Below, one piece after another: positions 50,701-61,295 of a DNA stretch of 64,000 bases. Below the pieces are notes generated by a model. That model saw only the letters and a program-made list of their open reading frames with translations, made no database searches and was not told the DNA's origin. The stretch's first letter is position 1. Every line of letters starts with the position of its first letter. Both the position numbers and the translations under genes were made by a program. Source of the DNA: Chamaecyparis obtusa (lineage: Eukaryota; Streptophyta; Pinopsida; Cupressales; Cupressaceae); the NCBI GenBank assembly GCA_027943335.1, contig BSBK01002080.1, positions 2,050,001 through 2,114,000 of the forward strand, written 5' to 3'.

Positions 50701-51931
50701 TATGGTAGAGGGATACATGGTATACTAGACTATGGTGTACATTACTGAATATCTTCCTAAGTTTGCTTCAAATATCCATGTAGATCGCATTTGGGATCTC
50801 GACCCTTTTAAAAAATTCAAAGGGGAGTACTTGATGGGGAAAGGTAGATTGAGGAAAGTGACAGGTAATAAATTATAAGATGTTATTGTAATAAATTATT
50901 TCTTAATCTTCAAAATAAATCGGTTGTAAGTCGTCTATTTTTTTTTTGTATAGTTGCTCGAGAGTGGGATGCACTACATTTGTATATTGCAAACAATCTT
51001 GATTGGATGATGGTATGGATTGAACAATGTCAACATTCTGGTCACACATTAACATGGGAAGGTGTATCTTCATTGGTTAAAGAAGCTCATCGTAATGGAG
51101 ATTCTAATGTTACACAAAGGGAAATAGATTTAGCATATGGTTTAAGAGATTTCCAGGTACGTACAAAATTATTAATCACCCGTATGTTTATCAACTCACG
51201 ATATAATAATTTTGACATGTTTCACATATTATTGCAAGTTAAACACCACAAGGGTATGTTCTATAATGGTCAAAAATTTCGCGTCAAAGTGTTGGATGAC
51301 ACGAAGAAAACTTGTGATTCTGGAATAACTGCAATCTTTCAAGTGACTAATATTTCATCTAGAAATGACTTAGATCCTCAAGAGTCTAAAAATCAATACT
51401 ATGGCATTTTGGATGATATACTTGAGTGTGACTTTAGTTCCTTCAAATTAGTACTCTTCATTGTCAAATGGTACAGGCTACGACTTAATCCAAATGATCC
51501 TAATAGAACTGTTATTGAACATGATAATGGATTTACAATGGTTAATACAAGGTCGTTTGAGCCAGTTGGGGATGAGCCCTATGTTCTTCCAAGCCAATGT
51601 GAGCAGGTATTTTACTCAGAGGTTTCACATAAACCGGGTTGGTCATTTGTTGTTAGACATGAACTGAGAGGAAGGCCGATAAAGTATAATGCGATGGAAG
51701 AAGAAGATACCGAAGAAGTAGAAGATGATGTAGATGATGATCACGATCGACAATTATTGGATGATGTTCCTGAGACAAATTTTCATGAAGAAGAAGAAGA
51801 AGATGATGACGATGATGCTGCTACTGATGATGATGATGAAGATGATGTTGATGTTGATGATGATGATGTTGATGATGACGACAACGACGACAATGACGAT
51901 GATGACGATGATGATGATGACGACGATGACG

Positions 51932-51969
<38 letters not shown>

Positions 51970-51975
51970 ATTTAA
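47714..51975 (+). CDS. CACTA transposase, TNP2/TNPD type, nine exons
   Basis: Exons by GT-AG sites with matching phases: 47714-47917, 48020-48345, 48435-48994, 49093-49272, 49362-49598, 49691-50127, 50232-50311, 50452-50864, 50954-51975. The total is 3,459 nt, 1,152 codons. Residues ~28-60 are the transposase-associated Cys domain (CYCPCKIC). Residues ~177-648 are the TNP2 (Transposase_21) domain, with LSLAADGVNPFG carrying the first catalytic-type Asp and LFDLMHVGKN matching the conserved DxMHVEKN motif. DUF4218 follows in exons 7-8 (LPPTFFNAQEHYLIH; ARPEGS-like AHPEGSMVEGY), then DUF4216 in exon 9, then an Asp-rich tail. One in-frame TAG at 50726 sits in VY-stop-TMVYI, where Gln is expected. 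If the TAA at 51973 was CAA, splicing would add exon 52292-52341 and end at TAG 52442. As written it is nearly intact. Confidence 0.85.
51775..51972 (+). repeat. GAT/GAC trinucleotide tract encoding an Asp-rich tail
   Basis: The last ~65 codons of the transposase are almost all Asp or Glu, built from GAT and GAC triplets. The tract keeps the frame, so length changes were in threes. Met-rich and other frames across it are artefacts. Confidence 0.9.
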
Positions 51976-52329
51976 AGGTATGCCATCAATCCTTAATGTA
52001 TTTAATATTCATTTCTTGATAGAAATATATTTGTCTTAAATTGTTACATAGTTTATTCATTATCTATTTAAAAGCTACAAGTTTCAACTACAAATAGAAT
52101 ACTGCTAATCTAAATTAACTATTAATCTAAATTAATTAAATAAAACTATTTAAAACACATATTAATGTGAGCCTGATTTAAGTGTTATAATGTGTATGTT
52201 TTAATGTTTTTAATTTTTATGTGATGCTTATGATGGATGTGATTATGATTATGATGTGATTATGCTCACGATAATTGAATTACATTTGCAGGAAATTGAA
52301 CCCCTTTCAAGAGCATCCCGCACAGTCTC

Positions 52330-53206
52330 ATGGATCGACAGGTATAAGTCAATACACCTTATAGAAAGTCTATTTAATACACTTATCAATAGTAAGATTG
52401 ATTTCTTCTAAGATCTCTCCCATTTGCAGGTACCAGCAAATAGGTATTTGTCAGAAGTGTCTTCCTCGAGTGAGGGAAATATAGGAATAGAAGAGGAAAG
52501 TGAGACATGCAGTTTATCTAGAATAGGGAGATTAACTAGAGGTCAAAGGACTAGAAGGAAATTCAATAAACACATGAAATTTTTCCTTGCTCAAGGGGGG
52601 TCATGTTCTTATGATAATGAGATGAAAGGCGACATCGAGGTGCCCTTGAGGTACCAACATCTACAGAAACATTGGGTACCCAAGGAACTTCCTCCAATAA
52701 ACACTGATTTTTGTGTTAATGAGAGGATATATCGCATAGCACCATCATCATTACATGGTTTGGGCCTATTTTCTATGGATGGCATAAAGGTGTCTTACAA
52801 CAAAGTTTCTGAATTGATGGAGTATGTTGGACCATGTTACGATTACAAAAGTTGGATGCATATTGTTCAATATAAAAAAAGTATGCGTAGGTATGCACTC
52901 TCGGCAAATTATATACAACAGCAAGACAATAATCAAAGTAAAAGTGTGGCTATATACATTGATGGAAGGCCAAAAGCAACAGGGAATATTGCAGGTTTTA
53001 TAAATAGTACACGACCTGGGTCAACTATAAAGCAACCCAATTGCATATTTGAGGCTCGCGAGGGAAATCGTGTATTCATCTGTGCGATAAAATCAATACG
53101 TGTAGGGGAAGAGCTACTTATTGATTACAATTTGAACCGCATAGATACAAACGAGGCTACTATCATGGGGGTGGTACATACTATTAAACCAACTTCTAAT
53201 CAATGA
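52330..53206 (+). CDS. SET-domain (lysine methyltransferase-like) protein carried by the CACTA element
   Basis: Two exons, 52330-52341 and 52430-53206, joined in phase 0, encode 262 residues with no internal stop. ATG 52330 gives MDRQ and the second exon continues VPANRYLSEV. The acceptor at 52428-52429 and donor at 52342 are canonical. Residues ~103-238 match SET: IAPSSLHGLGLFSMDGI (the GxG loop), ELMEYVGP, then GNIAGFINSTRPGSTIKQPN (the N-x-x-x-F-I-N-H-S-C-x-P-N region, with H-S-C altered), and VFICAIKSIRVGEELLIDYN (the GEEL.IDY motif with the catalytic Tyr). The N-terminus is Ser/Glu-rich, then Arg/Lys-rich. SET proteins transfer methyl groups from AdoMet to lysines, usually on histones. 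The altered NHSC motif could weaken catalysis. It lies between the transposase and TNPA-position genes, all in the same direction. The SET call is strong; activity and role are inferred. Confidence 0.8.
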
Positions 53207-53279
53207 CTCCAACATACCATTTAGTTATTAAATTTTTGGCTAACATTTTTATACTTGATCTTTGACACAGGGGCACAAT

Positions 53280-56057
53280 ATGGAGCAACCGCCCGAAGGT
53301 GATGGTGATGATATTCCTAGCTCATCTACACATGAGCAGGTAAAACTCATTGTAATTGTGCAAACTAGATAGAAGCAAAATGTTATTTTTTTTAATGTTA
53401 TTTTCTTCATTGTTTTGGAGTAATTTTGATAATACTAATACTATTGTTGTCACAGAGGGCCGGTGGTCGGAGAGAGGGAAAGCAACCTGCAGTCCCTCAG
53501 GAGTCCCCCCTTGTGGACCCTTTTTTTATTGATTTAGCAGAGACCGATGACCCGATCGATTCCATTAAAAAGCTGCTAAAGAAAATTGGGAAAGAACTTC
53601 TACGTTTGGTATCCATACATCCTCAGATTCAGGAAATAAAAGACAAGGCAGCTGAGTTGTTGCGCACTTCTAAAAACTTTAAAGTAAGTATTACTGAAAT
53701 TTTTAATTATTACAAGAGTTCAATAATGGTTTTAATGTTATGCTCTTTTATGACATTAATTAAAATATGGATGCATTGTCTTTACAGAGTTATTTGCGTA
53801 ATTTTGAACCCCATTCCCATGATGAGGCCGATATTGCAAGTGGTTCAGGTAGATCACATGTTCCATTCCCCACTTGTGTTTTCCACTGAATATATATAGG
53901 AATGATCATAATCATTGACAATACATGCTCAAACAATCTTTTTTTTTAATGCTCTAACAATCTTGTCCATGCTAGTCCACGCGTTCTATATTTATGCATG
54001 CTCTAACAATTTTATTCTTCAGCTCCTTTCCATGATGATATGACAACGCCACCTCCATCCAGGACAGCCACAAATGTCTTGCCGACTGCCATGTCAACAA
54101 CACACAGCCTAAATGCACCAACTGTTGCACCATCTACTGGTACACAAATCCCTCTTTTTCTCTCTTTTGTTATGTGTTTAAGTGTTATGTGTTTATGATG
54201 TAGATCCCTTGATTGTGTTTGTGCCATGGGTGCTCTGCACCAATTTATTTCCCTTGAAGTATTATTTCTTGGAGGCATTTGATAATGGTTTTCATTTTTT
54301 GCAATAGGAGATGCAACAAGTCCCGATGCAACATCATTTCTTGGATGTTCCCGTGTTCCTAGTACGGGAACGGTGAAGGATTGCATATTGATCATCAGCG
54401 ACGATGAAGGCATTCCCTTAAAAGTAGCCAAAGTTCCAAGTACTTTAAAGTTATTATTATTCTATAGTGATATAATAGTAATTTAGCTTTTGATCACTCT
54501 TCATCGACTAATGATCCCATGATTATTTTGTAGGGAATGATATTTTTTGGCGAAAACTTGGTGACGAGTGTTTGCGGATATTCGGGCCCACCATATGTAC
54601 ATGGTGGAACATCATATCCTAACTAAAACCCCAAACCACTATTTTGATTTCATATCATTGCTAGAATAGTTTTCCTTTTCATCAATTTCTTGAACTATAT
54701 TAAAGGTAGCTTCTCTTCATTTATGAGTCTAACATGTTTTTTTTTACTTAAAAGGTGGAATAACCAAGATAAAAAGTTGAAGGATGATCTTGTACATAGT
54801 ATGACCCAGCTTTTTGGACCTCGTGCATTCGAGAGAAACAAGCTCCTTGAAAGAGCTGGTTTATGTTTGAAGTATATAGGGACCAGTACAGGAAATATTT
54901 AGAGGTTAACCCAAGGCACGAGCGTCTGCCCTGTGTTCTTGAGGCTGAGTGGTAGGCTTTGATTTTGGATGGAAAGTATAAAGCCGACATGAAAAAAGGA
55001 ATTACGCCAGTAGAGAGTAGAGCAAGGTATGTGATACTTTTGAGAATGTAATTATGTACTAATTAACCTCTAAATTTTTCCTGTACTGGTCTCTAACATA
55101 TTTCAAACTTTTCATAGATTTCCTGACACATCAAAGGCAACAAAGGCAAGATTAGAAAAGCACGGGACACACAAGCTCGGCTCTGGTGGTTTTTCCAAAC
55201 TTCAAGCACGAGTTGTAAGTATTAGTAAATGAAAGCTTGTATCAATTTTTTTATATATTGCAAGGAAATTTTTTTTGATCAAACAATGCAAGTAAAATTC
55301 ACCATACCAAGCAAAAATGTAGGGGTCAGAGTTCAATAGATGCCTCACAGAAGAGGACAAGAGAATTGGCTTCCAACAAGGCTATAGAGCCGTGGCTGAA
55401 TGGCTACGAGCTGAAATCAGTGTGCAAGGTTCAAATAATGATGCATCTGAGCCACAGGTAAATAAGCTAAATGAAATTTATTTCAAATTGAATACTTTAC
55501 CAATTAGTCTATTTGATGTTAAGTTCTAATATAAAGTGAGTATATCTGTTTTAAGAAAGCAATGATAACAATGTGTAGGATATTGGAATGCAGCCTGACA
55601 ATCCTTCTACACAATCTATGCATAATGAAGGTTCGCATGATGTGCATCCTAGTGGTGGAGGTATACATTTGCTATTAAAATTTTTATATGTAATTACAAT
55701 TGGTGTTTGGATTAATGTAACATTTTGTATAGCAACTGTAGAGGATCGAGGGGTCGGTGCTCATGAGCATGTTGAGGTTGAGTCTAGACAAAATGATGTG
55801 GCCAAATCAGGTAATTAAAGAGCGCCACAGTTATGTTCTTTAAAATAATTAAATACTTGTAACAATTATAATTAAATATTTTAAATTTAACTCTTTTATT
55901 TGTTATTGTAGAGGACCCCCCTTTGCAGCAGCATAGGAATTTGAGATCATCAAGAACAGAGAACAAAACAACTGATGAGGGGGGTATTGATGATAACACT
56001 GATGCTCCTCTTAGAGCTTACATAGAAAAAAAAATTAGAAAGAGAAAAAAGAAATGA
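53280..56057 (+). CDS. TNPA-position gene of the CACTA element, 12 exons
   Basis: Exons by GT-AG sites: 53280-53339, 53456-53683, 53788-53848, 54023-54139, 54308-54439, 54534-54603, 54755-55026, 55118-55214, 55323-55457, 55579-55660, 55733-55810, 55912-56057, about 492 codons. Phases agree except for one base in exon 7 (near 54858), and a TAG at 54953 (EAEW-stop-ALI, Gln expected). The 54603 donor is weak. Residues ~30-95 are Lys/Leu-rich. A central domain (WNNQDKKLKDDLVHSMTQLF, then LEKHGTHKLGSGGFSKLQAR and TEEDKRIGFQQGYRAVAEWL) is reminiscent of plant En/Spm Transposase_24 proteins. The C-terminus ends in a basic cluster KKIRKRKKK, a likely nuclear signal. By position it could bind the subterminal repeats, as TNPA does. 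That is inference. Confidence 0.6.
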
Positions 56058-56394
56058 TTGTCATCTAAATACCTTAATTGATAATGACTGAATTTTATGT
56101 CTCAATGAATTTAATTATGTGCTAATGAATGTTCATGAATTATGTGTTTATTTTCATATTGATGAATGTTGCGTGTTAACGAATCTAATGTGTTAATGAA
56201 TGTTATCATGTGATATTGATTGAATGTTACATTTTATTAATAATTGAAAGAATGAATGAATGTTAGATGTTAACAGGGAATGTAGAGTGATGTTAGGGGG
56301 AGGGGGGTGGGGCCAAATGAGCTTCCACCTTCACGTGGTTGGCCCTGTTTAGTAGATAATATTAAACTATATTCTCGAAACAAAGTGAAGCTCA
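56058..56394 (+). other. 3' flank of the TNPA-position gene
   Basis: AT-rich DNA with repeated TGAATGTT/TTAATGAATG strings (56100-56270) and a short G-run near 56296. It has no gene and is probably the 3' untranslated region and terminator area. Confidence 0.4.
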
Positions 56395-56645
56395 ATAAGA
56401 TACTAAATGAGTCAAAATGGTTATCAAGGTCCTCTATCCATAAGATACTTGTAGTCAAAATGGTTATTAATAAGATACTTGTAGTCAAAATGGTTATCTA
56501 GGTCCTCTATCCATTCCATAAGTTCTTCACCATTCAAACTTCCTCCATAACAAGGAATGTGCTCTAGGTTAGTCATGAAGCCTAGCATGGACTCTCTGTC
56601 AGATAGAGCCACTATTTCAGAGCCTTTTCTGTGCATTTCCTTCAA
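56395..56645 (-). pseudogene. gypsy gag fragment
   Basis: On the minus strand a 73-codon frame contains PCYGGSLNGEELMEWIEDLD followed by NHFDYKYL. This resembles the start of the plant retrotransposon gag domain (F-G-S-x-N-x-E-E-L-x-x-W-I). A piece of about 33 bp around NHFDYKYL is tandemly duplicated. It is a small relic with no LTR nearby. Confidence 0.5.
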
Positions 56646-57680
56646 GCACTGTATAGTGTACGGATGTGAAAGGGAGGGCAGACTAGTGTGGAAGTTAGAG
56701 TATTTATATCTTATGCTTTGAGAGTTTATTTGGTAGATTCAAGACACCTTATATCAAAGTTATTCCTTTTTCTTATCTATTGTTCTGTCAAACCCTCATT
56801 TTTTGCGTTATTGCATTCAAATGGCCTTAACTTGCAAATAAACCATAGGATATCCTTTGTTCTTTGTAAAATGCAAGTTAAGGGGGTTTATTTTCATATT
56901 TTAAAAGTTTTGGAACAGGATACTAAGCCAGAGAATTTCGAGAGCAAGCCCTAGGTCAAGAATCTCAATGTTCTTGACTAGGAGTTGATGGATTATGCAA
57001 GATCAGAGGGTAGCGGCAAGTAAAGGACCTCAAACCTTGTTGAATCTAGATCTTTAGAGCATGGTGGACATCTTCAAACTCTGATCTTGGTTTCATGCAC
57101 CCATTTTCAATGCCTTGTTTTGGAACCCACACCCAAAGGCATGCATTAGGTCTGCGGACTTAATAAGGACATTGATATGCTGGAGTGGAGTCAGGGTCTA
57201 GGAGTTGGAGGATTGTTAGAACATCAAAAAGGGTACTCAAAAAACATATAAGTTCATAAGGTCCTTTGTCAAATTGAAGAGTTATTGCTGCAGAACAGGT
57301 TTTGGAGACCTACTAGAGTCACTAGGTCTATTTGTGATTTTGATGTCTTGGGTTGTTTGGAACACAACCAATGCATGATTCTACATGTTTTAGGGAATCT
57401 TAAGAGTTTTCAAATGTTTTATTGGGTTGGCAAAGCCTAGGATCAATAAAGTCTCTTTTGGTAGAAAATCAGGGAACTTGTTCCTCAAAGGAAATTTGGT
57501 CTTGGTTGGGATTGAGTCAATAAGGTGTTAGAAGTATCTTGAAACCTTTGAAGTCCCTCTAGTACAGAGATTTTAAACTGGTCTGATAGAATCAGAGGCT
57601 AAATTGCTTAGGTGTAACATTTTGGTGTCTTGAAGTGGGTTGGGGCTTAAGACCAAGTTTCTTGCTGACCACTCTGCATC
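56646..57680 (+). repeat. left outer arm of a large palindrome
   Basis: It pairs imperfectly with the reverse complement of 60253-61295. Matching landmarks are TCTGATCTTGGTTTCATGCA (57088) with 60838-60856, ATTAGGTCTGCGGACT (57145) with 60776-60791, and ATCAGGGAACTTGTTCCT (57468) with 60451-60468. Many differences show that it is not a recent duplication. No gene recognised. Confidence 0.8.
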
Positions 57681-57904
57681 ACATTGTCTTGCATGAAATT
57701 AGTCATTCTGTATACACTGGTCTAGTGTTGTCAATAGACCCAAATAGTTCAAAGATACTCGAACCAATTAGATGTTTTATGGGGTGCATTTTTGTGTTAG
57801 GTAGAAAGGATTCTTCATACAGGTGAAAGTCTCGAACCTTTCCCCACTCCCAAAAAAATATCACTTGTACTGTTATGAGCAGTCATGAGGACTAGACAGA
57901 TACA
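57681..57904. other. spacer inside the palindrome, left side
   Basis: It has no partner in the right arm and no gene. Confidence 0.4.
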
Positions 57905-58372
57905 TTATAATATATGTAATTTCCACTTGAATGTATTGCTATTCAACCACATTTATGGGCCTGTTTGGACCACGGCACACAGTAGCATCTACAGAGAAGA
58001 ATATCCCAGGTGTAACAAGCTCTAAGAATATACCAATAGTTCTAAGAAGTTCCCTAGCACACAGTAGCATCTACAGAGAAGAATATACAACATGAGGGCA
58101 GTCACTGTAAAGACAACATGATAATGTACACTCATTGTATGTGTACATTATCATGTTGTCTTTACAGTGACTGTCCTCATTCAAGTGGCAATTACACAAG
58201 GGACAGTCACTGTGAGATGTCCTCATTTGTGACAAGGACAGTCACACATGAGGACATCTCACAGTCACTGTCCCTTGTGTAATTTCCACTTGAATGTATT
58301 GTTATTCAACCACATTTATGGGCCCGTTTGGACCACGACACACAGTAGCATCTACAGAGAAGAAGTTTGGTA
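57905..58372 (+). repeat. inner palindrome arm, CACTA subterminal repeats in left-end orientation
   Basis: It matches 46370-46890 of the left CACTA end, including CAGTAGCATCTACAGAGA and the TGTACATTATCATGTTGTC hairpin module. The reverse complement lies at 59280-60250. Confidence 0.85.
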
Positions 58373-58690
58373 TGCAATGGTCTTGAAACCTCCTGAGAAA
58401 TTCTTGGTATGCATTTGTGTGGTGCAAAAGCTTCGTTGAAAGAGAAAAAGAAGAAAAGAATAGAAATGATTTTTTTTCTTTTTATGTCATATACTGTAAC
58501 CAGCTACTTATAACTTGCAAAAATTATTATAACCATTTGAAATTGAAACTTAGTTTAATGTGAAACTGAGAACTGCTTTATTAGAGCTTTCTGTGATTTA
58601 GATTCAGACATCAAGAACATTGTTTGCCTAATATTGTGATTAATGTTTATTTATTAATATCTCATACTGACAAAAAATTGATAATTGTAG

Positions 58691-59081
58691 GGAAAACGTC
58701 ATTGGGGGTCTTTGAGGATCCACCAGAAGCCAAGGAGAAAATGTATTCAAATGCTAAAGATGGTGTAACAGTCCTTACAGCTTTTGAACCTTGCTGTGTA
58801 GATCATCTCCGATTCTCCAAGTTCAACAGTACTGTGGTATTCCTTTGGATACTTCTAATGGTAAATTTCAGACATCAAGTTCTTTTCGTATGAAACTACT
58901 ACATTTGTAATCTGTATTTTTAAACTTTTAGTTTATAAATGTTCATCAGCTTTAGTTCGTATGCTGCCATTTCAAGTATGATTAATGAAGTTACCTTTAT
59001 CACAGGATGAAAGTGAGCAGTCAGCATACTGGTACGGAGCTGGCAGCATTGATACAGTGACTAGGGCATCGTTTAATGGTG
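58691..59081 (+). pseudogene. unidentified two-exon gene fragment in the palindrome loop
   Basis: Two exon-like pieces, 58691-58860 and 59006-59081, have canonical acceptor and donor sites and join in phase (170 and 76 nt). They contain GVFEDPPEAKEKMYSNAKDG and FEPCCVDHLRFSKFN, then DESEQSAYWYGAGSIDTVTR. There is no internal stop. Nothing upstream or downstream completes a gene, so this is probably a captured fragment of a host gene. I do not recognise the family. Confidence 0.4.
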
Positions 59082-59164
59082 GTATTGTGTTTTACCGTGT
59101 TTAGGGCATCAGCCTTTTGAAGCATTGCCTTCATCTTTCTTAAGTCTGAGTTTTAAGTTTGTTT

Positions 59165-60250
59165 ATCTCTCTCGGCGCTATTGAAAATACAAATGACAAC
59201 GTTCTTGTTTGTTTTGCCCTTATATCCTGATGTGATTTCGCAGAGGGTTACGGCGCTGTTGAAAACACAAATGAAAACACAAATCCCTTGTGTAATTGCC
59301 ACTTGAAGGACGACAGTCACTGTAAAGACAACATGATAATGTACACTTACAGTGAGTGTACATTATCATGTTGTCTTTAGAGTGACTATCCTCATTTGTT
59401 GAAGAAGAAAAGCATTAATGTGGCTGAATAGCAATACATTCAAGTGGCAATCACACAAGGGACAGTCACTGTGAGATGTCCTCATTTGTGACTGTCCTTA
59501 CAGTGAGTGTACATTATCATGTTGTCTTTAGAGTGACTGTCCTCATTTGTTGAAGAAGAAAAGCATTAATGTGGTTCAATAGCAATACATTCAAGTGGCA
59601 ATTACACAAGGGACAATTGATCACTATGAGATGTCCTCATGTGTGACTATCCTTGTCACAAATGAGGACATCTCACAATGACTGTCCCTTCTGTAATTGC
59701 CACTTGAATGAGGACAGTCACTGTAAAGACAACATGATAATGTACACATACAATGAGTGTACATTATCATGTTGTCTTTACAGTGGCTGCCCTCATGTTG
59801 TATATTCTTCTCTGTAGATGCTACTATGTGCTAGGGAACTTCTTAGAACTGTTGGTATATTCGTACAACTTGTTACACCTAGGATATTCTTCTCTGTAGA
59901 TGCTATTGTGTGCTGTGGTCCAAACAGGCCCATAAATGTGGTTGAATAGCAATACATTCAAGTGGCAATTACACAAGGGACAGTCACTGTGAGATGTCCT
60001 CATGTGTGACTATCCTTGTCACAAATGAGGACATCTCACAGTGACTGTCCCTTGTGTAATTGCCACTTGAAGGAAAAAAGCATTAATGTGGTTCAATAGC
60101 AATGTATTCAAGCGGCAATTACACAAGGGATAATCACTCTGAGATTTCCTCATTTGTGACTATCCTTACAGTGAGTGTACATTATCATGTTGTCTTTATA
60201 GTGATTGTCCTCATTTGTTGAAGGAAAAAAGCATTAATGTGGTTCAATAG
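59165..60250 (-). repeat. inner palindrome arm, CACTA subterminal repeats in right-end orientation
   Basis: It begins with a reverse-complement copy of the 78-bp unit (59165-59280), followed by hairpin modules that mirror 57905-58372 and the 44880-46890 array. Confidence 0.85.
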
Positions 60251-60252
60251 TG

Positions 60253-61295
60253 ATGCAGAGTAGTCAGCAAGAAACTTGGATCTATGTCCCAACCCACTTC
60301 AAGACACCAAAATGACTCAACCAATCAATTAGGCTCTGATTTCTATAGGTTAATGTTTAAACTCTGCAAAGTAATGAATTTGAAGGTTTCAAGGATCACA
60401 CAACAACTTATGGACTCAATCCCATTCAATAACAAATTTCCTTTTAGGGACAAGTTCCCTGATTTTCTATCCAAAGAGACTTTTAAGGTTCTAGATCTTA
60501 CTTCCTATAGAAAAACTTAGAAACCCCTTAGATATCATCTAAATAACAAGAATCATGCATTGGTTGTGATCTAAACAACCCAAGACATCAAAATAACAAA
60601 CTGACCTAGTGACCCTAGTAGGTCTCCCAAACCTGCTCTGCAGCCATAACTCTGCAACTTGCCAAAGGACTCTAAGAAGTTATATGTTTTCTGAGTACCC
60701 TTTTTGGATTTCTAACAGACCACCAACTCATCCCAGACCCTGACTCTACTCCAGCATATCAATGTCTTCATTGAGTCCGCAGACCTAATGCATGCTTTTA
60801 GGTGTGGGTTCCAAAACAAAGCATTGAAAATGGGTGTATGAAACCAAGATCAGAGTTTTGGAGTGTTCTCTTGATCTAGATAAACAAGAATGCACAAGTT
60901 TTCAAGTCCTCAATACGATGCAAGCTTCTGATTTTATTCTGATTACCATCTTCCCAGCCAAAAACATGGTAGTTTTTGATCTAGGGCTTGCTCTCAACAA
61001 ATGCAGATGCAACCCCCTGCCTCAGGGCTTTTAGAATATACAAATATACATCCTTAACTCTCATTCCACCAAGGAAGAAGGAATTCCAATGGTTGAAACG
61101 TGAGTTAAGGTCTTTACATCAGTCAAACCCTGAAAATGAGGGTTTGTAAACAATGCACATAAAAGTTGAAATAACTTAGATATAAAACAAAGAGAATCAA
61201 TCAAACGAACTTCCAAAGCATCAGATGTCACTATTACAACTTCCAGGCAAATTTTATCATCCAACCACCATCCGTACAGCCGTACAGAGTTCATT
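60253..61295 (-). repeat. right outer arm of the large palindrome
   Basis: It is the reverse complement, with many substitutions and small indels, of 56646-57680. Short open frames inside it have no support as genes. Confidence 0.8.

Noticed and set aside
51734..52039. Met-rich open frame overlapping the transposase tail
   Set aside because: It is the GAT/GAC tract in another phase, a shadow of the Asp-rich tail.
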